Source: Arbacia lixula (lineage: Eukaryota; Echinodermata; Echinoidea; Arbacioida; Arbaciidae). From it: 64,000 bases of DNA. The DNA is taken from assembly GCA_963669155.1 (NCBI GenBank), contig OZ022591.1:3253797-3317796 (forward strand), given 5' to 3'. The notes under the pieces are model-generated. The model was not told the DNA's origin. It saw only the letters and a program-made list of their open reading frames with translations, and did not search any database. The translations under genes and the position numbers were made by a program. Below are positions 37,033 to 49,185 of this stretch, piece after piece (the first letter of the stretch is position 1; the number at the start of each line of letters is the position of its first letter).

Positions 37033-37300
37033 AACAAGACATGTAAAGCCGTGATCATCAATGTCACATTACAAGTAACAAGACATGTAAAACCGTGATC
37101 GTCAATGTCACATTACAAGTAACAAGACATATAAAGCCGTGATCATTAATGTCACATTACAAGTAACAAGACATATGAAGCCGTGGTCATCAATTCACAT
37201 CACAACTAACAAGACATAGAAAGCCGTGATCAGAAAGCCGTGATCATTAATGTCACATTACAAGTAACAAGACATAGAAAGCCGTGATCATCAATGTCTC
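37033..37300. repeat. 44-bp minisatellite, six copies
   Basis: AACAAGACAT starts at 37033, 37077, 37121, 37165, 37208 and 37266. The first spacings are 44, 44, 44 and 43 bp. The fifth unit is 58 bp because of a 15-bp internal duplication of AGAAAGCCGTGATCA. Each unit also holds GCCGTGATCATCAATGTCAC variants. There are no spacer-like variable segments, so it is not a CRISPR array. Confidence 0.95.
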
Positions 37301-40036
37301 AGACAAAGAAGACAAACAAGCGACCACCCATACACCTTTGATCCCCCCCCCCCGCCCCCACCCCAAACCGGCCACGCCCCTTCCTGCCCCACACTCCCCC
37401 AACCGCACGGTATACCAACCGACGGATGTCGCTTAGCATGGCGTCTTCAAATTTCTCCGTCGGCTCGTTCAATATTAGTTTTAATTTGGGCGACTGAGTC
37501 AAGATTGAAACGTGTGGCAGAAAGGAAATCAAACATTAAAACAACTCACACGTTAAAAACCAGTGCAATATCTAAGGACGTGAGATTTGGAGAGTGGGGG
37601 CGTCATATCATGTTTGTCGACTAGCAGTTTCATAGTCAAAGGGCAAGACAAGCTTATCTTTTTGACACTTTGCTGATAGGTTATTTTAATTTGCGGGCAG
37701 ACGATGGGGATGACGGAAGCAAGATTTTGCGATCGGTGTGTTTAATAGGACTGGGTATCACCGCCCCCCCCCCCCATATCCCCAGCGCCCCCTTCATCTC
37801 CGACAGCCGTGCATGAAATCGACACTTCCACCAGCATACTTGGTGATTTAACAAAGACGTCTATTCTATGTAAACGGATGAGAGGCGTTAAGTTATTCCA
37901 GAGTAATTCTGCGTTTTCTTCTGTCAATTTACAAACCGGGAAAAGGAATGAGATTTGTTTTCACTTTGACGTGACTGTTCGAAGTTTCTTTTTCTTGTAA
38001 ATCGCCCTACATCTTGGTCATGTGCTTAGCATATCGTTCACATATTAATTTTGCTTTGTGTATAATCATGATAATGTTCAATCTCAATGAACCTAAAGAT
38101 AACTAGAACTTTGAGGATTCATCTTCAAGTTCCAATGATCTGTCTTTCCCTTACATATTTATACCTTTTTCTACGTTGGTATCATTCCAGAATTCTTGTA
38201 ATTTCCTCTGTCCATGTCTTTCTTTGCCTGCCTCGTTCCCTTTTCCCTTCAGTGTTGTCCAGAGGAGTCCATTACGTTGCTATGTAGAATATTTTGCTGC
38301 AAATACCGTGTCATAAGGCAACCTTGAAAAAAATATCGTTCGGAAAACCCATACAAAATATGCTTGCATCTTAATTCTTGCGTACTCGTATTCCCATAAT
38401 TATAATAATCACGCGATTAAAACGTAGCATTTCATCACTGTAACCAGAGAGGTTCCTAAGGTAACCATACAATTAATCCATTCCTTCCCGAATAACCATA
38501 TAGCAAGATGGTTAGTAAAGGAGTACAGTAGTACATTAGTCACAAGTCTACATGAAAATACGTTTCTAGACAACCATGACAACCACTATTGGGCTGACCA
38601 TATGAATAATGACACGGCAGTAATTTAAACCGATTTTTTTCAAATTATTACAATAAAAGGCGATATCCATGATTCATATGAATAGTGGCCCTGAGGTGTA
38701 ATTGGGAGTTATTTTCGTCAACTCAGATGATAATTGCATCTAAGGCGGTGCATTGTATCAACATTCACTTGACATCTCGACACGTTAAAAGGCATTGACA
38801 TGATCAAGGAGAGAGTTAGGAAATGAGACATATACGCACATAAAGATAGAAAGAGAGAGAGAGAGAGGGGGGGGGGGGGGGAGGGAGGGGGGGGGGTAGG
38901 AGAGGAAGGGAGACATGCAGGCAGACTCACATACAGACGAGAGATATAGAAACAAAAATGATAGACACGGAACCACCACTGTCCCACAATCAGTTCAATA
39001 ATTTTTACAAGCAATATACACAATTCCCATAGAGCACCAGTTCATCTGACACACATAGGGTTAAAGATTGCCCGTCCCTTTTGCAAGCCTAAAATTTGAA
39101 ATCGTCTATCACGATCATAAATTGAAGAAAGTGTGATTCAAGACCATTTCTAAGAATATAGCATGTTGAAGCTTTCTGTATATGTAAAAAATACAGCCGT
39201 TAAATTTCAAACTGACTTTTTTCGTACTACGAAAAAAGTATTAGTCTTTGTTACAGTATCTATGTGGTTATTATGCATGAGTGAAATCCTAATTTTATGA
39301 GTAATTACCAAACTTTGGAGATGATTCCTTCTATAGAACATTTTTTTCATAATGCGCTTTATAATTTAATAATCAGATTAATCAATAAAGCAGATATTTC
39401 AACACAAACTGCTAAGAGTCTGAGGTAAAGACTATTAAACAGACGTTGTTTACGTGCATTATTCGAATTTTACTCTACGTATCAGTTTCAAATTATGAAT
39501 ATACAGCTTGCTAACACTTCTCTATATGTTTTGCCAATGTTTCGATGGTTTTGTGGTGATCTGAAAAAGGAACGGACTGTCTTTAAAGGATGATGATGAA
39601 CTATGCAATTGACGATTGTAGTAATAGTACTGATGTCTTAATTCGGTGTAATTATCCCTGTCGACATCGCGTAAGTGGTTGAAGATCGCAGGATGTGCTT
39701 CTAGGCATGCTAGCCGACGAGGGAAATTGTGTCTATAGCCCCATTCACACACGACTAAGATTAACATTCACAAAACGTTCAGCAGGTCTTCGAGACAGGC
39801 GTAATATTAGCCAGATAGATTCTAGAGTAAGTAAACGTGAAAAACTCCAGCTTAAAGTCATCTTCGCTGTGTATTTCTACAATTAGAAAGTTGAGAAGTC
39901 AAGTCCAAAAATAAGTTGTTTTTATTAGAAGCAGAGCAAATACAGTTGGGGGAAAGTTGGGAAACTAATACGAAAGATATGAATGCTTTAATGATACGAA
40001 AATTGAATTTCTTTGTTTTGTTTATTTATTGGTTTG
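37301..40036. other. Non-coding stretch
   Basis: C runs lie near 37341 and 37763. A GA/G-rich tract lies at about 38858-38897. A perfect 25-base palindrome lies at 39215-39239. No supported gene. Confidence 0.5.
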
Positions 40037-40037
40037 T

Positions 40038-40076
<39 letters not shown>

Positions 40077-40103
40077 TTTTTTTTTTTTTTTTTGGGGGGG
40101 GGG
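40037..40103. repeat. (GTT)n, poly-T, poly-G compound run
   Basis: (GTT)n to about 40073 passes directly into about 20 T and then about 10 G. Confidence 0.97.
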
Positions 40104-40739
40104 CATATTGGCAACTAGGTCATGAAGCTGTGATGTCACAGATGTATTTTCCTGCTGCAATTTATAAATTCATTTTTGGACTTCATTTTCCCTGTAACTA
40201 TTCATTTTTTTTTAACATGCTAGGCATCATCTTTCTTTTTAACTATTGCTGTTTGGAGCATTAATACTTAAAGAAACGAGTCTGATGTAGATCGCAGTTA
40301 TGTAACATTATAGTAATATATGCTTTTGACTGTGTTACCATGAAAACATTACTTCTCAAAACATAAACTCTGAAATGCAACAGGTGCGATTCCCAACAAC
40401 TTGCGAGGAGACTCGACAAGCAGCTGTGATTACGTGTATATCTGACTCTATATTCCCATTAGCTCTTAATGATCTCATACAGTTTGTTAATGTTACTGTG
40501 ACATATGTCTTAGGAGTTCACATATCCCTGTAATCTAATTAACAATGTGAATGTCATGTTAAGTATGTTGATAAACTGTTGTCAATGATGATGATGGTGG
40601 TGGTAATGAAGATAATCAATCATTTGATGATATCAGTGAGGTTGGTCCATATCTCAGATAAAAATATCGTGCTTTTTTCAAACATTGTAAATTAACTTTG
40701 TCTGTAGCTTACATCAAAATATATCTAGGATATTTATCT

Positions 40740-41338
40740 TTCGTCTGCCCCCCTCCTCTTTCTCTCTTTGTCGTTCTGTCTTTCCACCATTCCACTTTGC
40801 TTTGTTTTACTCTCCATCGCGTCGCCATTTACTCTTTCACTTATCCATGTTATATATTTCCTCGTCTCTCGCTCTCCTCCCCAACTGCTCTCCATATGTA
40901 TTCCTCCCTTTCCTTTCTTTTCTCCCACTGTCTTCCCCTATCTCCCTCCCTCTCCCTCTCTCTACCTCTCCCCCCTCCCTTCTCTACCTTATCTCTTTAT
41001 CTTTATCTTTACACCCCTCTGTACACCCCTCCCCTATCTCTATCTCCCCACTTTTTTATTTTCCTCTTTCTCTCCCTCCTATCAACCCTCTCTCTCCCCT
41101 TTTCCCTTTCCCTCCCCTTTCCCTCTCACTCCCATTCCTTCCCCTCCCCGCTGCCCATCCCCATCCCCGTCTCCCCTCCCCCCACCCCACCTCTCTCTCT
41201 CTCCCTCTCTCTCTCCCCGTCCCTTCTCTCCCCCCCCCCCCCTCTCTCTCCCTCAGTACCCCCTCCTTCCTCCCTTCCCTCCCCCCTCTCTCTCTCCCTC
41301 TCTCCTCCCCTCTCCTCCTCTCTCCCCCTCTCTCTCGC
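40740..41338. repeat. Long pyrimidine-rich tract
   Basis: C/T-rich on the + strand, densest at 40920-41338, with a C run near 41231-41242. The three long overlapping + strand frames across it (up to 260 codons) are Ser/Leu/Pro translations of this tract, not genes. Confidence 0.9.
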
Positions 41339-42829
41339 GATCGGTCAGTGCGTGCCCTAGTTCTTGGGTCGATCTTCCTTCGTCTGGTCTCCAAGCCTTC
41401 GTGTCGAGACAAACTTCCTATTTCACTACCTGAGCTCTGCATATCACTTTCTCCCCGCGTTTTCCTCTGTTTGTTTGTCTGTGTACCTATGTTGTCTTTA
41501 TACCCATGTCTGTTTATTTTGTATTCCCTTCGCGCCTTCATTAAAGGGACAATATTACTCTACCATGACAACCCCTCCCAATAACTATGATTTAATATTT
41601 CTCAATCAGTAGAATATCGTCCAGAATAAGGAAATGACAAAACAGTTTTTTTATTTAATCTTTTAAGTCGTGTAGACGCTACGTAACAACGGGTAATCGT
41701 CACAATGATAATAATTCTGCAACGAAAAAGAAAAGAGAAACGTCTGTATTTCTTTTGCATAAACATGGTCATTCATTGAATGTTTGAGGGTCTGTTGTCA
41801 TGGTTGTGTAGGTCATCCATAAAAAGCAGAGGGATTGTGGTTCGGATTGATGTTCGTAACCATACCAATATATTACTTTAAAGTTGATTTTCATAGAGAA
41901 ACCAACAATATAGCGATCCATATATGAATGGAAAGCTGAAAGTGTGTAGAAGTGAAATTTATTCATTATTTCGCTTATAAAATAATATAAAAGAAATAAA
42001 AATAGTTTTTGTAACGCATCTCATAATGGTACGAACTCTGCCGATTGTCGGTCGCGAAAAGAGCGATTTTCCGCTACATTACGTGTTATACGTATAGCTC
42101 TAGTATATCGTCCTGACTAAATATACCATTTTAGGCTATATTTCACTGTCCCTGGGAGGAACTTTGCCTGGAGTAGTGGCGGGGCTACCCTGGACTGATA
42201 TACGGAGGACCCAATAAATGATGATATGGAAATAGAGGAACAAAACTACAGTTATTGGATACAATCTTTGGTTTAAATGTTCTTTGAATGTTTCCATGGT
42301 GAGAGTGTACTAATAAACACTATTTAGAAAATAGTAAAACTTTCGGTAACACCATGTGGTTGTATTCTTTCGGATAATTGGCCCACTTATGGGGTGAAGA
42401 AAGGAAAGGAAAGTGAAAAGTGAATGAAGGAGAGGTGAATTTTTATATTTTATAACGCTTACACAAGACCATTTCCAGCTTTAGTTTTCGGTGTTTTAAA
42501 CCGAAAATAAATGGGATGGAATGGAGGTAGAAAAAGAGGGTGGGTGTTGATGAGAGTTGTGAACTAGTCACAAAGTAGTGATAAAGAGAACAGAAAGAAA
42601 AGAAAATGAGAAAAGTGTAGAAAAGTTATAGTTTGTTCTGCAACAAACTATAGGTTTCTTTCAAAATCTGAAACATCTTTGGTTTGTTCTAATGTTAGGC
42701 CTATTAAAGTATCACCTTTAAAGAGTAGGGAATGAGCTTGGTGGTAATACCTTGCAACGGTTTGATCTTTTGGGGGGCAGCCCATCATATCTTTGATATT
42801 CACTGGTGCATCACATTTTGCCTAAACAC
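41339..42829. other. Non-coding stretch
   Basis: Holds the second copy of the 30.5 kb shared segment (about 42265-42365) and an exact hairpin at 42627-42652. No supported gene. Confidence 0.5.
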
Positions 42830-42833
42830 TTAA

Positions 42834-43110
42834 AAAGAATATACTGTACTGGGAAGACAAAAAACATTCAACGTGTGATCGTGAGCAATCTTCTTGCCAA
42901 TGATTCATGTATTGTCCATGCCCAAACATTTTGGTGATTTGTGATTTAATCACTAATTACTCCAAATGTGGATCATTTGAGGGCAAATAAATTTCAGCAA
43001 GTTTCTAAAATGGACAATGCATTAATTTAAGACCATTGGCAAGAAGATTAATCACGATCACCTGTCTGAAGGCTTTTTGTCTTCCCAGCACAGTATAGTA
43101 TAGTCCCCCT
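42834..43110. mobile_element. Internally deleted copy of MITE family A
   Basis: Left TTAA at 42830-42833. The outer left arm (ATATACTGTACTGGGAAG onward) matches about 12-105 of the intact copy. The sequence then jumps to the right arm just past the centre (CAAACATTTTG) and continues to the right terminus near TAGTCCCCCT. About 85 bp of the inner left arm is missing. The right target site is degenerate (CTAA). Confidence 0.75.
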
Positions 43111-43995
43111 AAGTAAGAAGGTGAAGCATAGCGCACGCACATTAATGAAGGGAACAAAAATACACACAATCATGACAATATATGATTGTAAATGATAATA
43201 TACGTGCTTTGGAATGTTTTTTCTTTGGGCGATGTGATCGAGAAGAATGGTGATGTATGTATAGATGTGTGTGTGTGTGTGTGTGTGGGGGGGGGGTCTT
43301 GTTTAAAACAGTAATCTGCGTCTTTGTATCAATGTGGACTTTGAAATAGATGAAGGGGGGGGGGGGGGTTGCAAGGAGGCGAGGGACTATTGTTCTAAAC
43401 ATTGCTTTTCTTTATATGCAAACATTGACATTGATGAGGGGGAGTGGGGGGGGGGGGGGGGAGGGGGTCTCCTATTCTAAACATTACTCCGCGCCCACTA
43501 TCAATGCAAACTATAGAGAAGATGATAGCTGTGTTTGAGCCGTGATTTGTGGCTTTTTCTGTGTTTGGTATGGTCTAGATTACGTAGATGTATGTTTGAG
43601 CCGTGACTGTATGGGGAAAACAAACACGACACAAATCACACATGTAAAGAGCAAAAAACCTTGTGATTTCTCTATCTTTTTTTACCGAGGCTTATGTCAA
43701 CGCATTGCGCCTTCTGAATATACAATCCGTGTTCCATAGAATGCGAAGACGTGTAAAAATCAGTCGCTTGTGAAGTATTATGGCGTCTCACATTGTCTGT
43801 GTTGATTGAACAAGATGTGCATATTCAACCGCCTGCTATGACGCGGCAGGAATTATCAAACAATACAAGAAATGATTAAGTATATAAATCAAAGTAGAAT
43901 TAACGTTAATCTGTTTTCATTCACGTACAATTGCGTTTTTAATGCGGGAGATACACAAATATAAACCGATGTTTTGATGAAGCAAAATATAAATA
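43111..43995. other. Non-coding stretch with three G runs
   Basis: GT run with G run at about 43266-43297. Further G runs lie at about 43357-43369 and 43449-43465. No supported gene. Confidence 0.5.
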
Positions 43996-44165
43996 GTTTG
44001 TTTGTTTGTTTGTTTATTTATTTTCACCATGCATAATATACAATCACATTGACAAGAACAGCGTATTACATCAAAATAGAATACATAGTAGGAACAAAGC
44101 ATAAACATAAATGTTTGAAGCGCAGAGTCCCTAGAATAACATAGTAGGTAATAAATTCGTTTCGT
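43996..44165 (-). mobile_element. Non-LTR retrotransposon-like 3' tail
   Basis: On the minus strand a segment runs through GCATGGTGAAAATAAATAAA into a (CAAA)n tail. This is the layout of 3' ends of non-LTR elements. No coding part is seen, and the 5' boundary is uncertain. Confidence 0.4.
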
Positions 44166-45554
44166 AAAACATGGCTTGAAATAAAACATTCATGATTTCG
44201 TTTAATCGACAGAAATAAAAACAAATAAAATAAGAAAAAAAATGTTAATCGTGCCCTCTTATCGTACTTTACCTCCTTACCCTGTCATAAAAGGACAGAA
44301 ATACTTAAGTGTACCTCAAAAGCTATTATGATGAATATTTGGAGAGGAGTAAATAGTAATAGAAATGCAAAAACATTTATTTACAATTAATAATATCTTA
44401 TCTGCTTCGGCTCACATGCGCAAGATATACACATTTTAAACTGATATATAAAGTAGCAGGAACAAATGGACAATCAGAGTCAGACCAAGACATGCATACA
44501 GTTTTTGATCTGCTTGATTTGTGCAAAAATGATAATCAAGAAAAGTTATAACAACTGTATAGGACTACATTAGAAAACGTTGCTTTTTTTGTACCATTAT
44601 TTCATAACATGTTACCTACTTATGGGAAGAAGAAGGAAAGAGAAGCAAACAAAAAGAAAGGAATAAAGAGAAGAACTTTGTTGTTTTAGTTGATTCGTTT
44701 TGATTTTGTTTTCCACTCAATCGTTAATGTAACAATCATTATGTACAATCCAATACAACATTAAAACCATATCTTCAATTATATACCATTCAACGGGTTT
44801 ACTGTGCAAAAGTACAGAGATCAAGTTTTATGCAATTCAATTTATACCACATTGTTATCATAACTCATATGCAGAGTAATTTGCCGCGTAGTTTCTCATA
44901 CAAGAAGTAGACTATCACGATTTGAAATTAAAAACATAGGGTATTTATGTACACATAGACGGTGGAAGAAATAACAGCGATATTCATCGTATTAAATTAC
45001 TCAAGTAATTCTGATTGGTCAGCAACAGAACGAAAGTGGTGCCATCAGAAACACGTCAATATACCTCCCTCAACCCCCCCCCCCCGCTCCCTCCCTTTAT
45101 ACCCCTGCCCGCCAACCGCGATCGTGTTGCTGAGAAACAGGGAAGACGTCAAATACACAATCACCCTCACGCAAAACACCCCCATTGTCGGTTGACGCCA
45201 TAGTGCCCTCAATAGTCGGGTCTACGCCCTGTATGGACTACGCCCTTGGCTAGAAATCTACGCGTGGTGGTGGGCGCTGCGTACACGTGGGTATTACCCA
45301 CCCGCGACCGTTCGTGCGCGCGGAGCATTCGACCAGTGTTTACTATCAACACGTATATATAGATCTCGCCAGCCCCTTTGACAATGCAACTTCAAACATT
45401 GGGGTCTGTCCCTCTTTTTTTTCCCCTTCGGGTTTTTTTTTCTTTAAAAAGAAAAGAAAATCAAATAACGGGAGATGTGGTTACAACGCAAACAAGACAG
45501 AGCCAACATTTTGCTAAAAAATCACCAAGCGATATCTGTGCATATAGAGATACT
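44166..45554. other. Non-coding stretch with a GC-richer patch
   Basis: AT-rich to about 45030, C run near 45078, then CpG-richer to about 45380. There is a TATATATA at 45354-45361 and a GTGGGTA-T-TACCCAC palindrome at 45287-45301. It could be a promoter, but no exon follows. Confidence 0.4.
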
Positions 45555-45601
45555 GGAGAGGAAGGGACAGAGAGAGAAAGAAAGACAGAGAGAGAGAAAG
45601 G

Positions 45602-45654
<53 letters not shown>

Positions 45655-45735
45655 GACCAGAGGAAGAGAGAGCAGAGGGAAAAGAAACCGAGGGAAATAA
45701 AGAGAGAAAGAGGAGAGAGAGAGAGAGATAGAGAC
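45555..45735. repeat. Purine-rich (GA)n tract with G run
   Basis: (GA)n at about 45607-45644, then about 11 G, then degenerate purine sequence. Arg/Glu and Ser/Leu frames are artefacts. Confidence 0.97.
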
Positions 45736-46377
45736 ATGCAAGGAGGGAGACAGCATACAGAGAGAAAGGGAGACAGTGAGAGAGACAGAAAGGTAAAAGA
45801 TGTCGGAGGGAGTTGGAGAAGAATGGGACTTGACGGCGAAAGGTATTTGCTTTCCCGCCTTTTTCGTGAGTCTGTCTGTGTGACGTCTGCTGAATAGAAT
45901 AGACCCAAATCTGCGCGCTCAGCTGCTGGCTGGAATAATAGCAAAGAGAAACAACGAGGTTTGGTTTAGACGACAAGTGTGTATTTTTCTTTGAAGTACG
46001 AAGGCATTGTAAGGTATCCTATTTAAAAGTAAATGATCTTTCTCCTCCCTCCCTCTTCTATATGTTCCACTCTCCTTCTCTCTTTATCGATCTCTCTTTC
46101 TCTGTCAATACATACATAGATAATATACCGCATCTCTCTTTCTGTTTCTCTTTGTTCCTTTCTCCAGCTCAACCAGTGAGCATTATTTTTTTTATTCCGA
46201 ATTTCATTTCTTTGTTTCAGAATCGTTTTTGTCCTTCGTCACGTTTAACTAAATTTTGCTGTTTCATGCAGAAACGTTTTTTTTTCTTCGTCGTCACATT
46301 GTGTACAGTAAAAGCATTGTGTTTCAAGAAAAAGCATAGCTAATGCATATGTAATTAGTGCTTTGTATATTTATCTG
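45736..46377. other. Non-coding stretch
   Basis: Purine-rich to about 45830, later C/T-rich. No supported gene. Confidence 0.5.
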
Positions 46378-46535
46378 AAAAGAATAGTCCACCCTAAAGT
46401 TAGATTGAATTCAATAAAAAAAAATATGAAAGAAACATGTTAGTGAAGATTTGACGAAAATCCGTCAAAGGATAAGAAAGTTATGGTCTTTTGAAATCTA
46501 AATTTTGTGACGTCACGTACGAGATTTTCTCCAAC
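46378..46535 (+). mobile_element. Partial copy of foldback MITE family B
   Basis: Matches the left arm of 16902-17390: AAAAGAATAGTCCACCCTAA, then TTAGTGAAGATTTGACGAAA, then TTTTGTGACGTCACGTACGA. The right arm is missing. Confidence 0.7.
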
Positions 46536-48854
46536 ATGTTCCATGACAGCCCAGACAGGTCTGAGGGCCACGTCACTACCATCATGTGTTCATGGAAACG
46601 ACCAATATTAGGGTCCAAGGCTCATTAATGTTACCATGGTGATTACCATTAGATAAGTGACATAAGGTGTTGAGTTATAGGCCGTGTGCTACGTCTCGGC
46701 CTAATAATTCGTGGATGTTTTTTCATTGGCGTTGATATCTTTTACCCATTCGGCACGATATGTACGTATAAATGGGAGAAATATCAACGCTTTGAACACA
46801 ATTTATTCCAATATTCATGAAATTGACGAAATTGTTGTACATAAACTATATAATTGTGCGTATGTGTGTGTGTGTGCGTGTGTGTTGATAGGTGTTGATA
46901 GGACAAAACTAATCATATTCGTATAACAAAAGTGGGGATGCTATCCCAAGGAATTGTTCTTGTTGGGATACAACAATATATATTCCCCATCTTATAAGCA
47001 ATCATATTCCGTTTAGAAGCGTTTTACACTTCATGTTTCCATGATTAAACATCATAGTACTAATTATTAGATGGTAGCATTAATATAACCTTGCTTTTTA
47101 ATTTCTTCAACCGCGCCCTTCTTTATTTGTGATTTGAAAACATTGGATTCCTTTTTGTGCTTTGAAGATTACCAAGTGTTTATTCCTAGTAGTGCTTGCT
47201 TTATGACTAAAAGGGTACACGAAAATATGGGACCGCTTTAAGTAAACACGTCAATGATTTTTTTGTGTGTGTGTGATAAGCGTGTGCTTCCGTACGGAAT
47301 ATAAGAACCTCAAAAAGCCTTTGTCATGGCGCGCGCTGTTTTAGCGTGGGCTTAATTGTCGTGTGGGAGATATGGAGACGGACAAAGTCTAGCAAAAGAA
47401 GTAAATGAAGACAGTCATATTTAAGGTATTTCTGGCTTTGTCCAAACTCTAAAAAAAAAACTTATTTGGATTTGATGGTGCACTATACGTGGCAGGGTAT
47501 TGTTAAATAATTATTCAAGATGTCTCACAATTTCAAAGGGTCTTGTAAGTTGTGGTGCAATATTTGCACTCCATCCATCTGATGAAGTCAAGATGGACAC
47601 AGCGTACATAACAACATGAATGATAATCTCTTCGAGAAGGCATGTCTAACAAAACAAAAATGAACCAATATTAAGAATAAGAATGAGTGAATATCGCATG
47701 AAGGCTAACGGAAATTGGACATCGAATCCGTAATCAAAATGCTGTATGCATACCAAATAGCGATTGCCTGTGGTAGGTTATTTGCTACTATTCATATTGC
47801 TACACGCATACGGATTTAAGTAATTGCTCCTTTTTACGTTCAAAGTACTACGGACTTAACAATGAATGAAGAGCAAGAAAGCTTGCGATCTGAACTATAT
47901 TCAAACAAAAATGTCTATGAGATGATATGATTGATGTGTACAATCGGTTCCCTTCAAGGGGCGACTACCCCATTGAAAGGACGAGAGAGAAAAAAAGACC
48001 ATGACAGACGGGAAAGAGTTCGAGAGCAGCTAAACGACTCAGCACCTGAAGTGATAAAAAGGTTATCACAAGATTGTGGAGACATTTGCAAGAATGCCCA
48101 CTTATGACAAGAACGTGAGAATGTGCAGGAATGTGCTCCGGAGAATTCAGCTTCTCCTCAGTCAAGAATTCTCTCTTTCTCTCTCTCTTTCTCTGGTGTG
48201 TTGAAGAAAAAAAAAATTATCAATCAAAATTTATTTAGCGCAAGAGTCCGTGGATTTGATTCGGCAATGTTTGGAGAAGGGAGCTATTGAGAGGCACTGG
48301 CACACACAATAAGGTTTATTTGTTTGGTGGGCCGCATCGGGAGCGGGGGGTATTGGAGGGGTAGAGAGGGAGAGGAGGGAGTGGAGGAACAGCGCTGGGC
48401 TGGGGCTGGGTTTTGACCCGGTGGGGAGAGGCCAGACGACAGGACGAGGGGCCGGTGAGGGAGGTGCCTTGCATGGTCCCGCACGGAGTAAGGGTCAAAA
48501 AACGACTTACATCAAGGAGCCGGGGGAAAGTAGGTCAGGTACCAGAAAGAAAGGAGAAAGGGGAAGAAGTAGGGATAAGTTTAGGTTTACTCTTCAAACA
48601 TCTCACGACGGTGCGGTACAGAGGTGTCAGTGATGGTGATGGTGGTGGTAGTGGTAGTGGTGGTGGAGGAGGTATGTACCAGCATAGCCGTAGTAGATGG
48701 CAACATTATTAAAAGCCGAACAAGAAACAGACGTAGCGACAGCAAAAGCAGATTCACGAGGAGATGTAAGATTACAAGAAGAAATAGTAACAGATGCATC
48801 CCCCACCACAATTGTTGCAGTCGAAATATCGACGAAAGCATAAGTATTAGTATT
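46536..48854. other. Non-coding stretch
   Basis: AT-rich to about 48230, then a G-rich patch at 48330-48480 and GTGGTG repeats near 48630-48665. No supported gene. Confidence 0.5.
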
Positions 48855-48915
<61 letters not shown>

Positions 48916-49034
48916 CGTACTTATAGTAGTAGTAGTAGTACATTATAATTTGTAACAGTAGCAGTATAAACACTATTTTAAGTTTTTAGTAGGAGTGGTG
49001 GTAGAAGCAGTAGAAGTAGATATAGTCGAAGAAA

Positions 49035-49076
<42 letters not shown>

Positions 49077-49185
49077 AAGTCAAAGCAATGGTATTACTAT
49101 TAGTATCAGTTGTAGTAGAGGTAGTAGAAGAAGAAGTAGTAGTAAAAGAAGAAGTAGTAGTAGTCGAAGCAGTAGTAGTAGTATT
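48855..49185. repeat. Interrupted (AGT)n array
   Basis: Dense AGT/GTA blocks at 48855-48915 and 49036-49076, with degenerate AGAAGT-type sequence between and after. Confidence 0.93.

Noticed and set aside
37033..37300. Possible CRISPR array
   Set aside because: The units are contiguous tandem copies without unique spacers, in a eukaryotic context.
40698..41584. Three overlapping + strand frames of 220-260 codons
   Set aside because: They translate a C/T-rich tract into Ser/Leu/Pro runs in all frames. There is no domain, and several frames are open for the same reason.
41541..42155. Possible further MITE with AGGGACA-type ends
   Set aside because: The end similarity is only about seven to ten bases and the interior shows no symmetry.
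45287..45400. Possible promoter with TATATATA near 45354
   Set aside because: The downstream frame runs into T-rich and GA-rich tracts and no splice site or protein motif follows, so it was kept only as a remark.
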